A stretch of DNA of 64,000 nt from Campylobacter sp. MIT 97-5078 (GTDB lineage Bacteria > Campylobacterota > Campylobacteria > Campylobacterales > Campylobacteraceae): positions 1-64,000 of the forward strand of contig NZ_QHLK01000009.1 in assembly GCF_006864455.1 (NCBI RefSeq). The letters are read 5' to 3'. Both the position numbers and the translations under genes were made by a program. This document shows, piece by piece, positions 28,224-38,452 of this stretch (positions are counted from its first letter, which is position 1; every line of letters begins with the position of its first letter). Below the pieces are notes generated by a model. The model did no database searches. It was given only the letters and a program-made list of their open reading frames with translations, and had not been told where the DNA came from.

Positions 28224-29179
28224 GAATTTTAACTGGAATTCAGCCAAGCGGAAATTTGCATTTGGGAAATTATTTTGGCTCGATTAAAGCCATGCTTGAG
28301 GCTCAAGATAAGGAGGATATGTTTATTTTCATCGCTGATTATCATGCAATGACAAGTGTGCAAGATGGCACAAAGCTTTATGAAAACAAGCTTAAGGCTG
28401 CTGCAGCTTTTCTTGCACTTGGTATAGATGAGAACAAATGCACTTTTTGGCTACAAAGTGATGTTAAAGAGGTTTTAGAGCTTTACTGGATACTTTCTCA
28501 ATTTACGCCTATGGGGCTTTTAGAGCGTGCTCATAGTTTTAAAGACAAGATAGCAAAGGGCTTAAATGCTAATCATGGGCTGTTTTCTTATCCTGTTTTA
28601 ATGGCAGCTGATATTTTACTTTTTGAACCAAAACTCGTGCCAGTAGGAAAAGATCAAGTCCAACACCTTGAAATCACGCGCGATATAGCCTTGAAATTTA
28701 ACAATGAATTTGGCGAAGTCTTTAGTTTGCCTGAAGCTTTAACTGATGAGTTTTTGGCTGTAGTTGTAGGAACTGATGGAGCAAAGATGAGCAAATCATA
28801 CAACAACACTATCGATCTTTTTACTGAAGAAAAAACCCTTAAGAAACAAATTTCAGCTATCATTACAGATAGTACCCCCTTAGAAGAACCAAAAGAATGG
28901 CAAACTTGTAATGTTTTTGCCTTAGCTAAGCTTTTTTTAGATGAAGCTGGACAAAACGAGCTTAAAACAAGGTATGGACGAGGGGGCGAGGGCTATGGGC
29001 ATTTTAAGATGTATTTAAATGAACTTGTGCTTGAGTATTTCAAAGAAGCAAGAGAGAAATTTCAAAAACTTGTAAATGATGAAAAAAAACTTAAGGAAAT
29101 TTTAGAATTTGGAGCAGAAAAAGCAAGTAAAATCGCCAAAGAAAAAATGCAAACAATTTATGCTAAAATAGGACTTTAG
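28220..29179 (+). CDS. trpS: Tryptophanyl-tRNA synthetase
   Basis: Class I aminoacyl-tRNA synthetase. The HIGH-like motif is [13 protein letters not shown] (residues 9-21), the family block [13 protein letters not shown] is present, and the KMSKS loop is [10 protein letters not shown] near 193. At 319 residues it is normal. It overlaps aroK by 4 bases and lies 8 bases before serS. Confidence 0.97.
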   Translation: MRILTGIQPSGNLHLGNYFGSIKAMLEAQDKEDMFIFIADYHAMTSVQDGTKLYENKLKAAAAFLALGIDENKCTFWLQSDVKEVLELYWILSQFTPMGLLERAHSFKDKIAKGLNANHGLFSYPVLMAADILLFEPKLVPVGKDQVQHLEITRDIALKFNNEFGEVFSLPEALTDEFLAVVVGTDGAKMSKSYNNTIDLFTEEKTLKKQISAIITDSTPLEEPKEWQTCNVFALAKLFLDEAGQNELKTRYGRGGEGYGHFKMYLNELVLEYFKEAREKFQKLVNDEKKLKEILEFGAEKASKIAKEKMQTIYAKIGL

Positions 29180-29187
29180 GAGAAAAA

Positions 29188-30423
29188 ATGCTAGATTTAA
29201 AAGCCTTAGAAAAAGATTTTCAAACTATAGCTTTAAAGCTTGAAAACAAAGGCGTAAGTAAAGAACTTTTAGCCCAGCTTAAAGAGTTTTTCACAAAGCT
29301 TAAGGCTGAAAGAAGCGAGCTAGAAAACTTACAAGCTTTTCAAAACAAATTCTCAAAAGAGCTTGCTAGCACAAAAGATAAAGAAGACTTGAAAGAAAAA
29401 CTTATCCAAAACAAAGCTAAGATAAATGCTCAAAATGAAAAAGTTAAAGAACTTGAAACAAACCTTGAAGAACTAGCCTTTAATGTGCCAAATATCCCTG
29501 ATGAAAGCGTTTCTATAGGCAAAGATGAGAGTGAAAATGTCGAGCTTAAAAAGGTGCTTAAGCCAAGAGGATTTGACTTTGAGCCAAGAGAGCATTTTGA
29601 GCTAGGCGAAAGGCTTAATTGGCTTGATTTTACAAGAGGAGTAAAGCTTGCTGGAAGCCGTTTTTGCGTGCTTAAAAATGAAGCTGCTTTGCTTAATAGG
29701 GCTTTGATAAATTATATGATAGATTTTAACCGCTCAAGAGGCTTTGAGCTTGTGAATGTGCCATTTTTAGCGAATGCAAACACCATGTTTGGCACAGGGC
29801 AATTGCCTAAATTTAAAGATGATATGTATAAGATAGAAGATGAGGATTTATATCTTATCTCAACGAGCGAGATTGTTTTAACTAATCTTTTTAATGATGA
29901 AATTTTAAAAGCTGAAGATTTACCGCTTAAAATGACAGCTTATAGTGCTTGCTTTCGTAAAGAAGCAGGCTCTGCAGGACGCGATACAAGGGGCATGATA
30001 AGACAGCATCAATTTGAAAAAGTAGAACTTGTAAGCATTACTAAACCTAGTGAAAGTGAAGCAATGTTTCATGAGATGCTTGAATGTGCAAGTGATTTGC
30101 TTACTAGCTTAGGTTTAGCCCACCGCCATGTGCTTCTTTGCACCGGTGATCTTGGCTTTAGTGCAGCAAAGACCATTGATCTTGAAGTATGGTTGCCCGG
30201 ACAAAACAAATACAGAGAAATTTCATCAGTATCAAACTGCAAGGACTTTCAAGCCAGAAGGGCAAAAATCCGCTTTAAAAACGAAGTTGGCAAAAATGAA
30301 CTTGTGCATACACTCAATGGCTCAAGCCTAGCAGTAGGGCGAACCTTGATCGCTATCATGGAAAGTTATCAAGAAAAAGATGGCAAGATAAGTGTGCCTG
30401 ATGTTTTAAGAAAATACCTTTAA
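29188..30423 (+). CDS. serS: Seryl-tRNA synthetase
   Basis: Class II synthetase. An N-terminal antiparallel coiled coil (about 1-105) precedes the catalytic domain, with motif 2 [27 protein letters not shown] and motif 3 [20 protein letters not shown]. At 411 residues it is normal. A good ribosome-binding site (AGGAGA) precedes the ATG. Confidence 0.97.
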   Translation: MLDLKALEKDFQTIALKLENKGVSKELLAQLKEFFTKLKAERSELENLQAFQNKFSKELASTKDKEDLKEKLIQNKAKINAQNEKVKELETNLEELAFNVPNIPDESVSIGKDESENVELKKVLKPRGFDFEPREHFELGERLNWLDFTRGVKLAGSRFCVLKNEAALLNRALINYMIDFNRSRGFELVNVPFLANANTMFGTGQLPKFKDDMYKIEDEDLYLISTSEIVLTNLFNDEILKAEDLPLKMTAYSACFRKEAGSAGRDTRGMIRQHQFEKVELVSITKPSESEAMFHEMLECASDLLTSLGLAHRHVLLCTGDLGFSAAKTIDLEVWLPGQNKYREISSVSNCKDFQARRAKIRFKNEVGKNELVHTLNGSSLAVGRTLIAIMESYQEKDGKISVPDVLRKYL

Positions 30424-30432
30424 AGGATACAA

Positions 30433-32772
30433 ATGGTTGAAGAAGAGGTCATACTTAAAGAAAAAGAAGAAACAAGCGGTGGTGAAGAAAATAGCTCTGG
30501 TTTTTCAAGAAATGACACTAATACGCAAGATGATTCAAGCTTTGAAGAAGCTCCGAGAGAGAAAAAATGGTATGAAGATACTAAATTTGTCTTCATACTA
30601 GCCGTCTTGCTCGGTGCTGTGGCTATTTTGCTCGTCGTTTTATCTTTTTTATTCTCCCAAAAAAGCGAACCTAGAGGAGTGCTCATTCCCACAACACCAC
30701 AAGCTCATCAAGCTAATGCTGATAATGAAAGCTTTAAATTTGATATGAGTAAAATGGATAATATGATACAAAAGGCAAATGCTTTATACTTACAAGGTGA
30801 GAGAGAACAAGCCTTGCAAGTTTATGAGCAAATCGCCCTTTATAGTGAGGCTTTGTCAAATTATAATCTTGGCGTTTCTCAAATGAATCAAAATAATTAC
30901 GCTCTTGCACTTGAAAGCTTTAAAAAAGCTATTGAGAGCAATGAAAACCAAACTGCTTCAGCCATAAATGCCGCTGTATGTGCCTTACGTCTTAATGATA
31001 TGCCTAAATTCCAGTATTATCTTGATCTTGCTTACGTATATTTGCCAAATGAAGGCAATTCTAAGCTTTTTAATTATTATTTAAGTCTTATTAATTACTA
31101 CAAAGGTTTTTACCCAGAAGCCTTACAAATGCTCCAGCTTACAAATGATGAAAGTTATGTGGATAATGCGAGGTATTTAAGTGCAAAAATTTATGCAAAA
31201 ATGGGGCTTGATGCCAAGGCTTTAGAAAATTTACAAAAACAAAGGAATTTCGAATCAAGCCTTTCTCAAGGATTGATTTATGCAAGAATGGGAGATTATG
31301 CTAGAGCAAAAACTGCTTTGGAAAGGTCTTTGAAGGTTGACAAAGAACGCAACCAAAGCATAGCTGCTTTAAATTTAATCGATCTTAAAACAGGCAAATA
31401 TCAAGATATGCTCTCAAGGATAAGAGCTTTTTATCAAGGTGCTGAAAAAACCACACTTAATACTTACAAAATAAAAGTAAGGCTTAAAAAAGAGCTTTTT
31501 GATATACAAACTGCTCAAGATAATTTTTCTAAGGACTTTTTACAAGATAAAAAAGCTCAGGCGGATTTTTTGTTTTATTTCGCACCTTATCAAGTTTTTG
31601 ATACCAAACAAGCTGCAAATTATATCAATAAAGCCAATATTGTGGATTTTTTAGAGGATAAAAAAGACGGTATAGAACTTTTAAACGCAAGTCAAATGCT
31701 TTCTTCTGTGAATGTCAAGCTTGCTAAAATCATCTCAAAAGTTTTTGAAAACAAGCTCGAAGAAGCAAATAGTGAATTTAAAACTCTACTCAATAGCTAC
31801 CAAGAACACAGCATCTTACACTATAATCTTGCTTTAAGTTATGCTCAACTTCAAAACTATGATCTTGCATATAAGCATTTTTCAAGTTCATATCATTTAG
31901 ATCCAAAAAACTACGCAGCTGGAGCTTTTGCGGTGTTAGCTGGAAATTTAAGCCAAAAAAGCACTATTAAACTTGTCAATGAAATCAACGAAAATATTAG
32001 CGTTGATGATGAATTTAAGGCAAATATTTATCAAAATATCTTACTTTTTGCAAACAATGATAATGCTGCAATGCTTCCTTTTTTAGATGACAATACCGAA
32101 TCAAGTCCTCTAAGCTTTATGCTTAAAAGCATTATCGCCAAAAATAATGGGCTTTATAATCAGATGGATGCACAGCTTGCAAGGCTTAAAAATGCTGTAA
32201 AAGATGATATTTTAGCTGATATCTTGCTTTTCAACGCTCAAAATTCAAATCTTAATATCAAAGAATACGCCCAAAACGCACAGCTTCACTTTAAAGATAC
32301 AGAACTAAATTATAAGGCTTTAGCTGGTGGAGCTAATCTTATCCGTGAAAATTACATAAATTTAATGCGAGTTTCAGGGCTACTTAATCAAGAAAGAGAA
32401 AAAATCAAAGAAGAGCTTGCCTTAGGCACACAAGATGAAGCTGGGCTAAGTTCGATTTTAGCGTATATGGATATTTATGCAGGGCTGTATGCAGAAGCAT
32501 ATGCTTTGTATGATACCTTAATCAATGATTTTAATCGCAAAGACTCAACAACTTATTTTCTAGCCGCAGTTGCAGCTATTGGTTCAAACAACACAAATGC
32601 TGCCATTGCACTTTTAGAGCTTGCAAAGCTTGAAGATGGGAGTAATCAAGAAGCAAGAGTAGCTTTAGGTTTACTCTATCAAGAGGTGCAAAACTACGAA
32701 CCTGCTTTATATCATTACGGACAAGTGGAAAATAACTTCCAAAGTAAATTTTTTACTTTTGACTTAAGATGA
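30433..32772 (+). CDS. Membrane-anchored TPR-repeat protein
   Basis: A 779-residue protein: an acidic cytoplasmic N-terminus (1-45), one TM helix (about 51-75), then a large extracytoplasmic region of helical repeats. TPR-like units are clear at LYLQGEREQALQVYEQIALYSEALSNYNLGVSQM (about 108-145) and again near 460-500 (LHYNLALSYAQLQNYDLAYKHFSSSYHLDP) and at the C-terminus. It is the last gene of the der operon, as with C. jejuni Cj0390 from memory. It probably acts as a scaffold at the inner membrane; the function is unknown. Confidence 0.78.
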   Translation: MVEEEVILKEKEETSGGEENSSGFSRNDTNTQDDSSFEEAPREKKWYEDTKFVFILAVLLGAVAILLVVLSFLFSQKSEPRGVLIPTTPQAHQANADNESFKFDMSKMDNMIQKANALYLQGEREQALQVYEQIALYSEALSNYNLGVSQMNQNNYALALESFKKAIESNENQTASAINAAVCALRLNDMPKFQYYLDLAYVYLPNEGNSKLFNYYLSLINYYKGFYPEALQMLQLTNDESYVDNARYLSAKIYAKMGLDAKALENLQKQRNFESSLSQGLIYARMGDYARAKTALERSLKVDKERNQSIAALNLIDLKTGKYQDMLSRIRAFYQGAEKTTLNTYKIKVRLKKELFDIQTAQDNFSKDFLQDKKAQADFLFYFAPYQVFDTKQAANYINKANIVDFLEDKKDGIELLNASQMLSSVNVKLAKIISKVFENKLEEANSEFKTLLNSYQEHSILHYNLALSYAQLQNYDLAYKHFSSSYHLDPKNYAAGAFAVLAGNLSQKSTIKLVNEINENISVDDEFKANIYQNILLFANNDNAAMLPFLDDNTESSPLSFMLKSIIAKNNGLYNQMDAQLARLKNAVKDDILADILLFNAQNSNLNIKEYAQNAQLHFKDTELNYKALAGGANLIRENYINLMRVSGLLNQEREKIKEELALGTQDEAGLSSILAYMDIYAGLYAEAYALYDTLINDFNRKDSTTYFLAAVAAIGSNNTNAAIALLELAKLEDGSNQEARVALGLLYQEVQNYEPALYHYGQVENNFQSKFFTFDLR

Positions 32773-32805
32773 TTGTTTAAATTTAACACAAGCTAGTTAA
32801 AATTT

Positions 32806-32840
32806 AATCTAAATCCTCCTTGAAATTGGGGATTTAGATT
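32806..32840. terminator. Bidirectional terminator between convergent genes
   Basis: An 11-bp inverted repeat AATCTAAATCC/GGATTTAGATT with a 13-base loop, between the convergent TPR gene and the 209-residue gene. Suited to ending both transcripts. Confidence 0.65.
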
Positions 32841-32843
32841 GAT

Positions 32844-33473
32844 TTAAGCTTTGATATCTACAGCATTGCCGCCTAGCTCTTCTATCCTTGCACTTACTTT
32901 TTCAATCGCCTTAGTAATAGTATCTTGACTGATCTGAGGGAGTGCTGAACCCCACATTTTTTCAGCTTGTTTAAAACCTTGCTTCATACCCTCAAAGCCT
33001 TTTTTAAGCTTTTCAAGATCATCGCCAGCTCCTTGTATGACAAAATCAGCTATTCTATTTGCTGTATTTTCCACACCAAAAAAGCCATTTTCGCTGATTA
33101 AAGCATTAAGCTCGTTTTGATTCATTGATAAAGGATTTTTGCCTGTGTAGCCAATAGCTGCAAAATCAACATTTGAAAACGCTGTAGCCACTTTTGCGAT
33201 ATTATCCGCACTGCTACCAAAATTCCCTAAAAGTCCTAAAACTCCACTTTGAGAGCTAAAATTTCCAAAACTTGAGCTAAAAATTTCTTGCTGAAACTGA
33301 GCTACATAAAGCTGAGTAATACCTTTACCGCCGAGCTTTGAGAGCTTTTCTAAATTATCTTTACTGAGCTCATTTGTATTTAACGACTCTGTATTTTTTG
33401 TGCTTGTTTCACTCGTTTTTTTAGCACTTGCTGTAACGCTTGAAGTCGTTGTTAAGGTCGAATCTACTTGCAT
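32844..33473 (-). CDS. Cj0391c-like protein, possibly flagellum co-expressed
   Basis: A 209-residue protein without signal peptide or TM helix. The N-terminal 50 residues are rich in Ser, Thr and Lys (STLTTTSSVTASAKKTSETS) and look disordered, as in substrates of the flagellar export apparatus; the rest is Gly/Phe-rich and helical (QFQQEIFSSSFGNFSSQSGV). Position next to the TPR gene matches Cj0391c, whose expression I recall as linked to sigma-28. A CGATAT box lies upstream. Secretion and role are inference. Confidence 0.55.
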   Translation of the reverse strand: MQVDSTLTTTSSVTASAKKTSETSTKNTESLNTNELSKDNLEKLSKLGGKGITQLYVAQFQQEIFSSSFGNFSSQSGVLGLLGNFGSSADNIAKVATAFSNVDFAAIGYTGKNPLSMNQNELNALISENGFFGVENTANRIADFVIQGAGDDLEKLKKGFEGMKQGFKQAEKMWGSALPQISQDTITKAIEKVSARIEELGGNAVDIKA

Positions 33474-33502
33474 CCTTTTTTCCTTCCCTTCCTTAAAATT
33501 TC

Positions 33503-33514
33503 ATTATAATATCG
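33503..33514 (-). promoter_or_regulatory. Sigma-28-like CGATAT overlapping a TATAAT box
   Basis: Leftward, CGATAT (33514-33509) is followed directly by TATAAT (33508-33503), about 35 bases before the start of the Cj0391c-like gene. CGATAT resembles the Campylobacter FliA -10 element; TATAAT would suit sigma-70. No good FliA -35 is evident at the usual spacing, so which factor acts is open. Confidence 0.4.
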
Positions 33515-33620
33515 ACAAAAAATAAAAAAAGCTTAGTATTTTATTACGAATGATTAACTTAAGTGCTTTATAATTTTCCCATATAACATAATTTATTCAT
33601 AGAAAAACTCCTTAAAAATC

Positions 33621-33653
33621 AGCCTTTGTTTGGATTAAAGTCCTTCAAAGGCT
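33621..33653. terminator. Terminator after the phosphohexomutase gene
   Basis: Stem AGCCTTTG/CAAAGGCT with an inner GGA...TCC pair, followed by T-runs on both strands. It lies just past the leftward stop at 33670. Confidence 0.7.
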
Positions 33654-33669
33654 TTTTTATCTCATCTTT

Positions 33670-35037
33670 TTAAGCTAAATTTGCTTTGATTTTTTCAAAT
33701 AATGCCAAAACTCTACTTTGAATGTCCTTAGCCTGCTCTAAACTTGTGGCTTCAAAGCGAGTAATGAGGTAAGGGCTGGTATTTGAAGCACGAAGCAAAG
33801 CCCAACCGTAGCCAAAATCAATCCTTGCTCCATCAATCTCACAAAGTCCTTTCACACCTTCAAGCTCACCCTTTTCAACCGCTTTTTTAAAGGCATCTAC
33901 AAGCACAAATTTCTCTTCTTCACTTACAGCGATTTTAAGCTCATCACTAGTATAAAGCTTTGGTAAAGAAGTGATCATACCCTCTAAATCAAAACCCTTG
34001 TGAATAAGCTCAAGCGTGCGTAAAAAGGCATAAATTCCATCATCATAACCAAAATACCTATGTTTAAAAAAGATATGTCCGCTTACTTCAGCAGCTAAGT
34101 CTATGTTTTGTTCTTTCATCATTTTTTTGATATTTGAATGCCCTGTTTTTCCCATAAAAATTTCACCAAATTTTCCCACCTCATCAAAAAGATTTTTCGA
34201 GCATTTTACCTCGCCCAAAACGCGTGGATTTGGGATATTTTTAGCAAACAAATAACAAAGCTCGTCCCCACAAAAAATATGCGTTCTACTTAAAGCCACC
34301 ATTCTATCAGCGTCCCCATCAAAAGCAAAGGCTATGTTTAAGCTTTGATCCTCTCTTAAAAGTTCTTGCACGGCTTGTAAATTTTCTTTTTCAGTTGGAT
34401 CAGGAGCGTGGTTTGGAAACTGCCCGTTTGGTTCTGCAAAAAGCACTTTTGGCTTTAAATTTAAAGCCTTTATTAAAGGCTCTATCACAACCCCACTTGC
34501 TCCATTGGCACAATCAATAGCAAAGTTATATTCAAAACCTTTTAAATGCTTAAATTGCTCGCTCATAAAATTTATATATAAACTCAATATATCATACTCT
34601 TCACAGCTTTCATTTGTAGGAATTTCCTCATCTAAATGAGCCTCAACTTCTTTGCCAAAGGCTTTTAACTCAGCTCCAAAAAAGCTTTCTTTGCCTATGG
34701 TGATCTTAAAGCCATTGTAATCTTTTGGATTATGAGAGCCTGTAATCATGATATTTGCATCAAATTTTAAGCCCTCATACAGACTAAAATATCCAAGCGG
34801 AGTAGGCACAAGCCCAAGTTTATATACCTTAATGCCAGCTTTGTTTAAACCACTTACAAGATAACTAAAAAACTCTTCATTGCTATACCTTGCATCATAG
34901 CCAACGCTGACATTTTTACATTTTCTCTCAAGCATCTTAAGTCCTAGTAAAAAGCCTATAACTTTAACGCTTTTTTCATTGAGTTCTTTGCCGTAAAGCC
35001 CTCTTATATCATACTCTCTAAAGATCACGCTTAGCAT
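33670..35037 (-). CDS. Phosphomannomutase/phosphoglucomutase
   Basis: Alpha-D-phosphohexomutase superfamily enzyme, interconverting hexose 1- and 6-phosphates for surface polysaccharide. It has the start FREYDIRGLYGKELN, the phosphoserine loop MITGSHNPKDYNGF (S101), the metal site AFAFDGDADRM, the sugar loop LAAEVSGHIFFKHRY, and the phosphate-binding RASNTSPYLITRFEA. At 455 residues it is full length and of the AlgC/ManB type. It is transcribed divergently from fliL, as for Cj1407c and Cj1408 from memory. Substrate preference cannot be read from sequence. Confidence 0.85.
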   Translation of the reverse strand: MLSVIFREYDIRGLYGKELNEKSVKVIGFLLGLKMLERKCKNVSVGYDARYSNEEFFSYLVSGLNKAGIKVYKLGLVPTPLGYFSLYEGLKFDANIMITGSHNPKDYNGFKITIGKESFFGAELKAFGKEVEAHLDEEIPTNESCEEYDILSLYINFMSEQFKHLKGFEYNFAIDCANGASGVVIEPLIKALNLKPKVLFAEPNGQFPNHAPDPTEKENLQAVQELLREDQSLNIAFAFDGDADRMVALSRTHIFCGDELCYLFAKNIPNPRVLGEVKCSKNLFDEVGKFGEIFMGKTGHSNIKKMMKEQNIDLAAEVSGHIFFKHRYFGYDDGIYAFLRTLELIHKGFDLEGMITSLPKLYTSDELKIAVSEEEKFVLVDAFKKAVEKGELEGVKGLCEIDGARIDFGYGWALLRASNTSPYLITRFEATSLEQAKDIQSRVLALFEKIKANLA

Positions 35038-35086
35038 TTTTATCCTTTTTTCTTCAATTTCCTTTGAAATACAAACGATTTTCTGC

Positions 35087-35092
35087 TACAAT
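35087..35092 (+). promoter_or_regulatory. -10 box for fliL-acpS
   Basis: TGCTACAAT, an extended -10, about 32 bases before the fliL ATG. AAAGGAAAG serves as ribosome-binding site. Confidence 0.45.
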
Positions 35093-35123
35093 TTTACAAT
35101 ATTTTACTTAAAGGAAAGATTTA

Positions 35124-35681
35124 ATGGAAAACGAAGAAGCAACGAATGGTGAAGAGAAAAAGAAAAAAGGCGGTTCCTTAGTTCTTATCATTGTCATTTT
35201 TTTATTTGTTTTACTCCTTGTGGTTATCGGTGCGATCGCTTTTTTAATGTTTTCTGCCCCAAGCGATGAAAATACAAATGTAGCTACCACAGCAAGTGCA
35301 GCCACAGCCGCAACAACTGGTTCAGCCACAAGCAAAAACACAGCCGCTCCTACGCAAAGAAGTAGTGATTTTGCAAATATAGGTCCTATGTATCCGCTTC
35401 AGCCTTTTACTTTAAATTTACTTAGTGATGGTGGGGCAAGATATGTTAAATGCACTATTCAACTTGAGCAAAATACCGAACTTTTACAACCTGAGCTTGA
35501 AAAGAAAAATGCCATCATAAGAGATATCATCATACGAACTCTAACTTCAAAAACCTTTGAAGAAGTAAGCACCACAAAAGGCAAAGAAAGGCTAAAAGAT
35601 GAGCTTGTAGGCAGAATCAATGAGGTTTTAACCGATGGTTTTGTCAAAAATATCTATTTCACGGACTTTGTCGTGCAATAA
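35124..35681 (+). CDS. fliL: Flagellar basal-body-associated protein FliL
   Basis: Single-pass inner-membrane protein that supports stator function. It has a charged N-terminus, a TM helix at about 18-43, a low-complexity Ala/Thr linker at about 53-77, and a periplasmic FliL domain (YPLQPFTLNLLSDGGARYVKC...). At 185 residues it is normal. It is followed after 2 bases by acpS, the Campylobacter arrangement. Confidence 0.9.
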   Translation: MENEEATNGEEKKKKGGSLVLIIVIFLFVLLLVVIGAIAFLMFSAPSDENTNVATTASAATAATTGSATSKNTAAPTQRSSDFANIGPMYPLQPFTLNLLSDGGARYVKCTIQLEQNTELLQPELEKKNAIIRDIIIRTLTSKTFEEVSTTKGKERLKDELVGRINEVLTDGFVKNIYFTDFVVQ

Positions 35682-35683
35682 CA

Positions 35684-36037
35684 ATGCTTTTAATAGGTTG
35701 TGATCTAGTCTCTATCAAACGCATAGAAAGGCTATTTAACAAACAAGCTTTTTGGGATAAGTTTTTAAGCAAGAACGAGCAGGAGTATATCAAAAATCCT
35801 GCTTCTTTGGCTGGATTTTGGGCTGCTAAAGAAGCTGCGGGCAAGGCTTTAGGAATTGGTATAAGCAAAGAGTGCAGTTTTTTTGATATGCAAATTTACA
35901 AAGACACAAAAAATGCTCCAAAACTTAAATTTTCAACCCGAGTCAAAGAAAAATTTCACATTCAAAGCACAAGTTTAAGTATTAGCCATGATAGCGGCTT
36001 TGCTATGGCTGTTATACTTATAAAGTATCAAAGATAA
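35684..36037 (+). CDS. acpS: Holo-[acyl-carrier-protein] synthase
   Basis: Transfers phosphopantetheine from CoA to acyl carrier protein. The 117-residue protein has IGCDLVSIKRIERLF (Asp7) and FWAAKEAAGKALGIG with the catalytic Glu, followed by the C-terminal SISHDSGFAMAVIL. It is coupled to fliL. The stop lies inside a strong terminator stem. Confidence 0.95.
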   Translation: MLLIGCDLVSIKRIERLFNKQAFWDKFLSKNEQEYIKNPASLAGFWAAKEAAGKALGIGISKECSFFDMQIYKDTKNAPKLKFSTRVKEKFHIQSTSLSISHDSGFAMAVILIKYQR

Positions 36038-36057
36038 ATTTTCATCTTTGATACTTT
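36022..36057 (+). terminator. Terminator overlapping the acpS stop
   Basis: A perfect 14-bp stem AAAGTATCAAAGAT/ATCTTTGATACTTT with an 8-base loop. The left arm contains the last codons of acpS, and T-rich sequence follows. Confidence 0.85.
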
Positions 36058-36238
36058 ATTAAGAACAATTTAAAAGATTTTTAATTCATCTTTAATAAAT
36101 ATTTTGTTTAAAATTTTCTCTTAATATTAAATACCGCTTTTATTTGATTTTAGTAATTTTAATAAGTCTTATTGTTTAGTTTTTGTTTTATTTTGAATAA
36201 AATTTAATAAAAAATTGAGATATTTAAAAAAATAGTGC

Positions 36239-36244
36239 TACAAT
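36239..36244 (+). promoter_or_regulatory. -10 box for cstA
   Basis: GTGCTACAAT extended -10, 34 bases before the cstA ATG; TAAGGAG is a strong ribosome-binding site. Upstream (36060-36235) is very AT-rich with no gene. Confidence 0.5.
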
Positions 36245-36277
36245 ATCTAACGGCTCAATGCCATTTAAGGAGAAGAA

Positions 36278-38443
36278 ATGAACAAAACATTACAAAATGT
36301 TTTTTGGGTACTTGTCGCAGTTTTGGCGGCTTGGTGCTTTGGTGTCCTTGCTTTAAATCAAGGCGAAACCATAAGTGCAACTTGGCTTGTCGTAGCCTCA
36401 GTGTGCATTTACTTGATAGGCTATAGGTTTTACTCTAAATTTATAGCTGAACAAGTTTTCGAGCTTGATGACAATCGTGCCACACCAGCCGTTGTCAATA
36501 ACGATGGCAAAGACTTTGTCCCAACGCATAAAGCTATACTTTTTGGACACCATTTTGCTGCTATTGCTGGAGCTGGTCCTTTAGTCGGTCCTATTTTGGC
36601 AGCTCAAATGGGCTATTTGCCAAGTATGATTTGGCTTTTAGTGGGTGTTGTTTTAGCTGGAGCGGTGCATGATTTTGCCGTGCTTTTCATTTCAATGAGA
36701 AGAAACGGACGCTCTTTGGGCGAAATGATCAAGGACGAAATGGGCAAGGTAACTGGCGGTACCGCTATGATAGGTATTTTATTTATTATGTTTATCATCG
36801 TGGCTATCTTGGCTATGGTTGTGGTTAATGCTCTTGCTGAATCACCTTGGGGACTTTTCACCATAGCTATGACTATACCTATCGCGGTTTTAATGGGTGT
36901 TTATATGCGTTTTATAAGACCGGGTAGGGTTGGCGAAGCAAGTATTATTGGCTTTGTTCTTCTCATACTCGCTCTTTATTATGGACACGCTGTAAATAAT
37001 CCAGATCATCCTTGGCATAGTATATTCTTACTTAACAAAATAACTCTTGCTTGGATCGTTATAGCTTATGGTTTCATCGCTTCTGTTTTACCTGTTTGGC
37101 TTTTGCTTGCCCCAAGAGATTATTTAAGCACTTTCTTAAAAATCGGCGTTATTGTGATTATGGCAGCTGGGATTTTAATCGCCAATCCAGATCTACAACT
37201 TGGAGCAGTTTCAAATTTCATTGACGGCACAGGTCCAGTATTTGCTGGTTCTATCTTTCCTTTCCTTTTCATCACTATAGCTTGCGGTGCAATATCAGGC
37301 TTTCACGCCCTTATCTCATCAGGAACAAGCCCTAAGATGATAGAAAAAGAAAGCCACGCTCGTTTGGTAGGCTATGGCTCTATGCTTATGGAAAGCTTGG
37401 TTGGTATAATGGCTCTTGTGGCAGCGTGCATACTTGAACCTGGACTTTATTTTGCTATCAACACACCTTTGGCTACTCTTGATCCTATGGCAACTGGAAC
37501 GTTAAATGCTGATTTAGCGACCGTTGAAGCAAGTTTGAAAAATATCTTACAAAATGGTGGTTTTGTTTTAACTCCTGAATTAATAAACGAAACTCAAAAT
37601 AGTGGCTATATCGCCAATCTCATCACTAAAACAGCTGTTGATGTGGGCGAACAAACTCTTTTATCACGAACAGGTGGTGCGCCAACTTTTGCTGTGGGAC
37701 TTACTCATATCTTGCACCAAATAGTCGGTGGTAAAGAATCTATGGCATTTTGGTATCATTTTGCTATCTTATTCGAAGCTCTTTTCATCTTAACAGCCGT
37801 TGATGCAGGCACGAGAACAGGAAGATTTTTGATCCAAGATATACTTGGCAATCTTTACAAACCTATGGCAGACACAAAAAGCTATACTTGGGGTATTTTA
37901 GCGTCTTTCATCTGCGTTTGTGGTTGGGGTTATTTGCTCTATCAAGGTGTTATCGATCCAAAGGGCGGAATTTTCACACTTTGGCCTTTATTTGGTGCAG
38001 CAAATCAAATGCTAGCAGGCATTGCACTTTTGCTCGCTACCGTTATACTCTTTAAAATGGGCAAGACAAAATATGCCTTCGTTACTATTTTACCAGCATT
38101 TTGGGTGCTTTTAACTACACTTTGGGCATCTTTGCAAAAAATACTCCCTATGAATGGCGAAAGAATTCATGATGCTGTAAGCCATGTAGCAGCAGTGCAA
38201 AAGGCTTTGGCTGTCTTAAATGATCCAAACGCCACACAAAAAGCCTTAGATATCGCAGCGATAAATTTCCATAACAATCTTGTTGATGCAGTCCTTTGTG
38301 CCTTATTTATGATTGTCGTTTTTGTGGTACTTTTTGAAACCATCAAAATTTGCTACCTTACTTCTAAGGGAGAAGGAGCGGATAAATGGCCTCTTAAAGA
38401 AGAGCCTTATAAAAAGGCTAGTGATTATGAGCCTTCATACTAA
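36278..38443 (+). CDS. cstA: Carbon starvation protein CstA (peptide/pyruvate transporter)
   Basis: A 721-residue membrane protein with about 16-18 TM helices. Family blocks include FGHHFAAIAGAGPLVGPILAAQMGYLP, GAVHDFAVLFISMRRNGRSLG, GAISGFHALISSGTSPKMI and TAVDAGTRTGRFLIQD. CstA homologues take up peptides (reported for C. jejuni) or pyruvate (E. coli family). It carries its own promoter and is followed by a YbdD-type gene, the usual partner. Confidence 0.94.
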   Translation: MNKTLQNVFWVLVAVLAAWCFGVLALNQGETISATWLVVASVCIYLIGYRFYSKFIAEQVFELDDNRATPAVVNNDGKDFVPTHKAILFGHHFAAIAGAGPLVGPILAAQMGYLPSMIWLLVGVVLAGAVHDFAVLFISMRRNGRSLGEMIKDEMGKVTGGTAMIGILFIMFIIVAILAMVVVNALAESPWGLFTIAMTIPIAVLMGVYMRFIRPGRVGEASIIGFVLLILALYYGHAVNNPDHPWHSIFLLNKITLAWIVIAYGFIASVLPVWLLLAPRDYLSTFLKIGVIVIMAAGILIANPDLQLGAVSNFIDGTGPVFAGSIFPFLFITIACGAISGFHALISSGTSPKMIEKESHARLVGYGSMLMESLVGIMALVAACILEPGLYFAINTPLATLDPMATGTLNADLATVEASLKNILQNGGFVLTPELINETQNSGYIANLITKTAVDVGEQTLLSRTGGAPTFAVGLTHILHQIVGGKESMAFWYHFAILFEALFILTAVDAGTRTGRFLIQDILGNLYKPMADTKSYTWGILASFICVCGWGYLLYQGVIDPKGGIFTLWPLFGAANQMLAGIALLLATVILFKMGKTKYAFVTILPAFWVLLTTLWASLQKILPMNGERIHDAVSHVAAVQKALAVLNDPNATQKALDIAAINFHNNLVDAVLCALFMIVVFVVLFETIKICYLTSKGEGADKWPLKEEPYKKASDYEPSY

Positions 38444-38452
38444 GGTTTAAAA

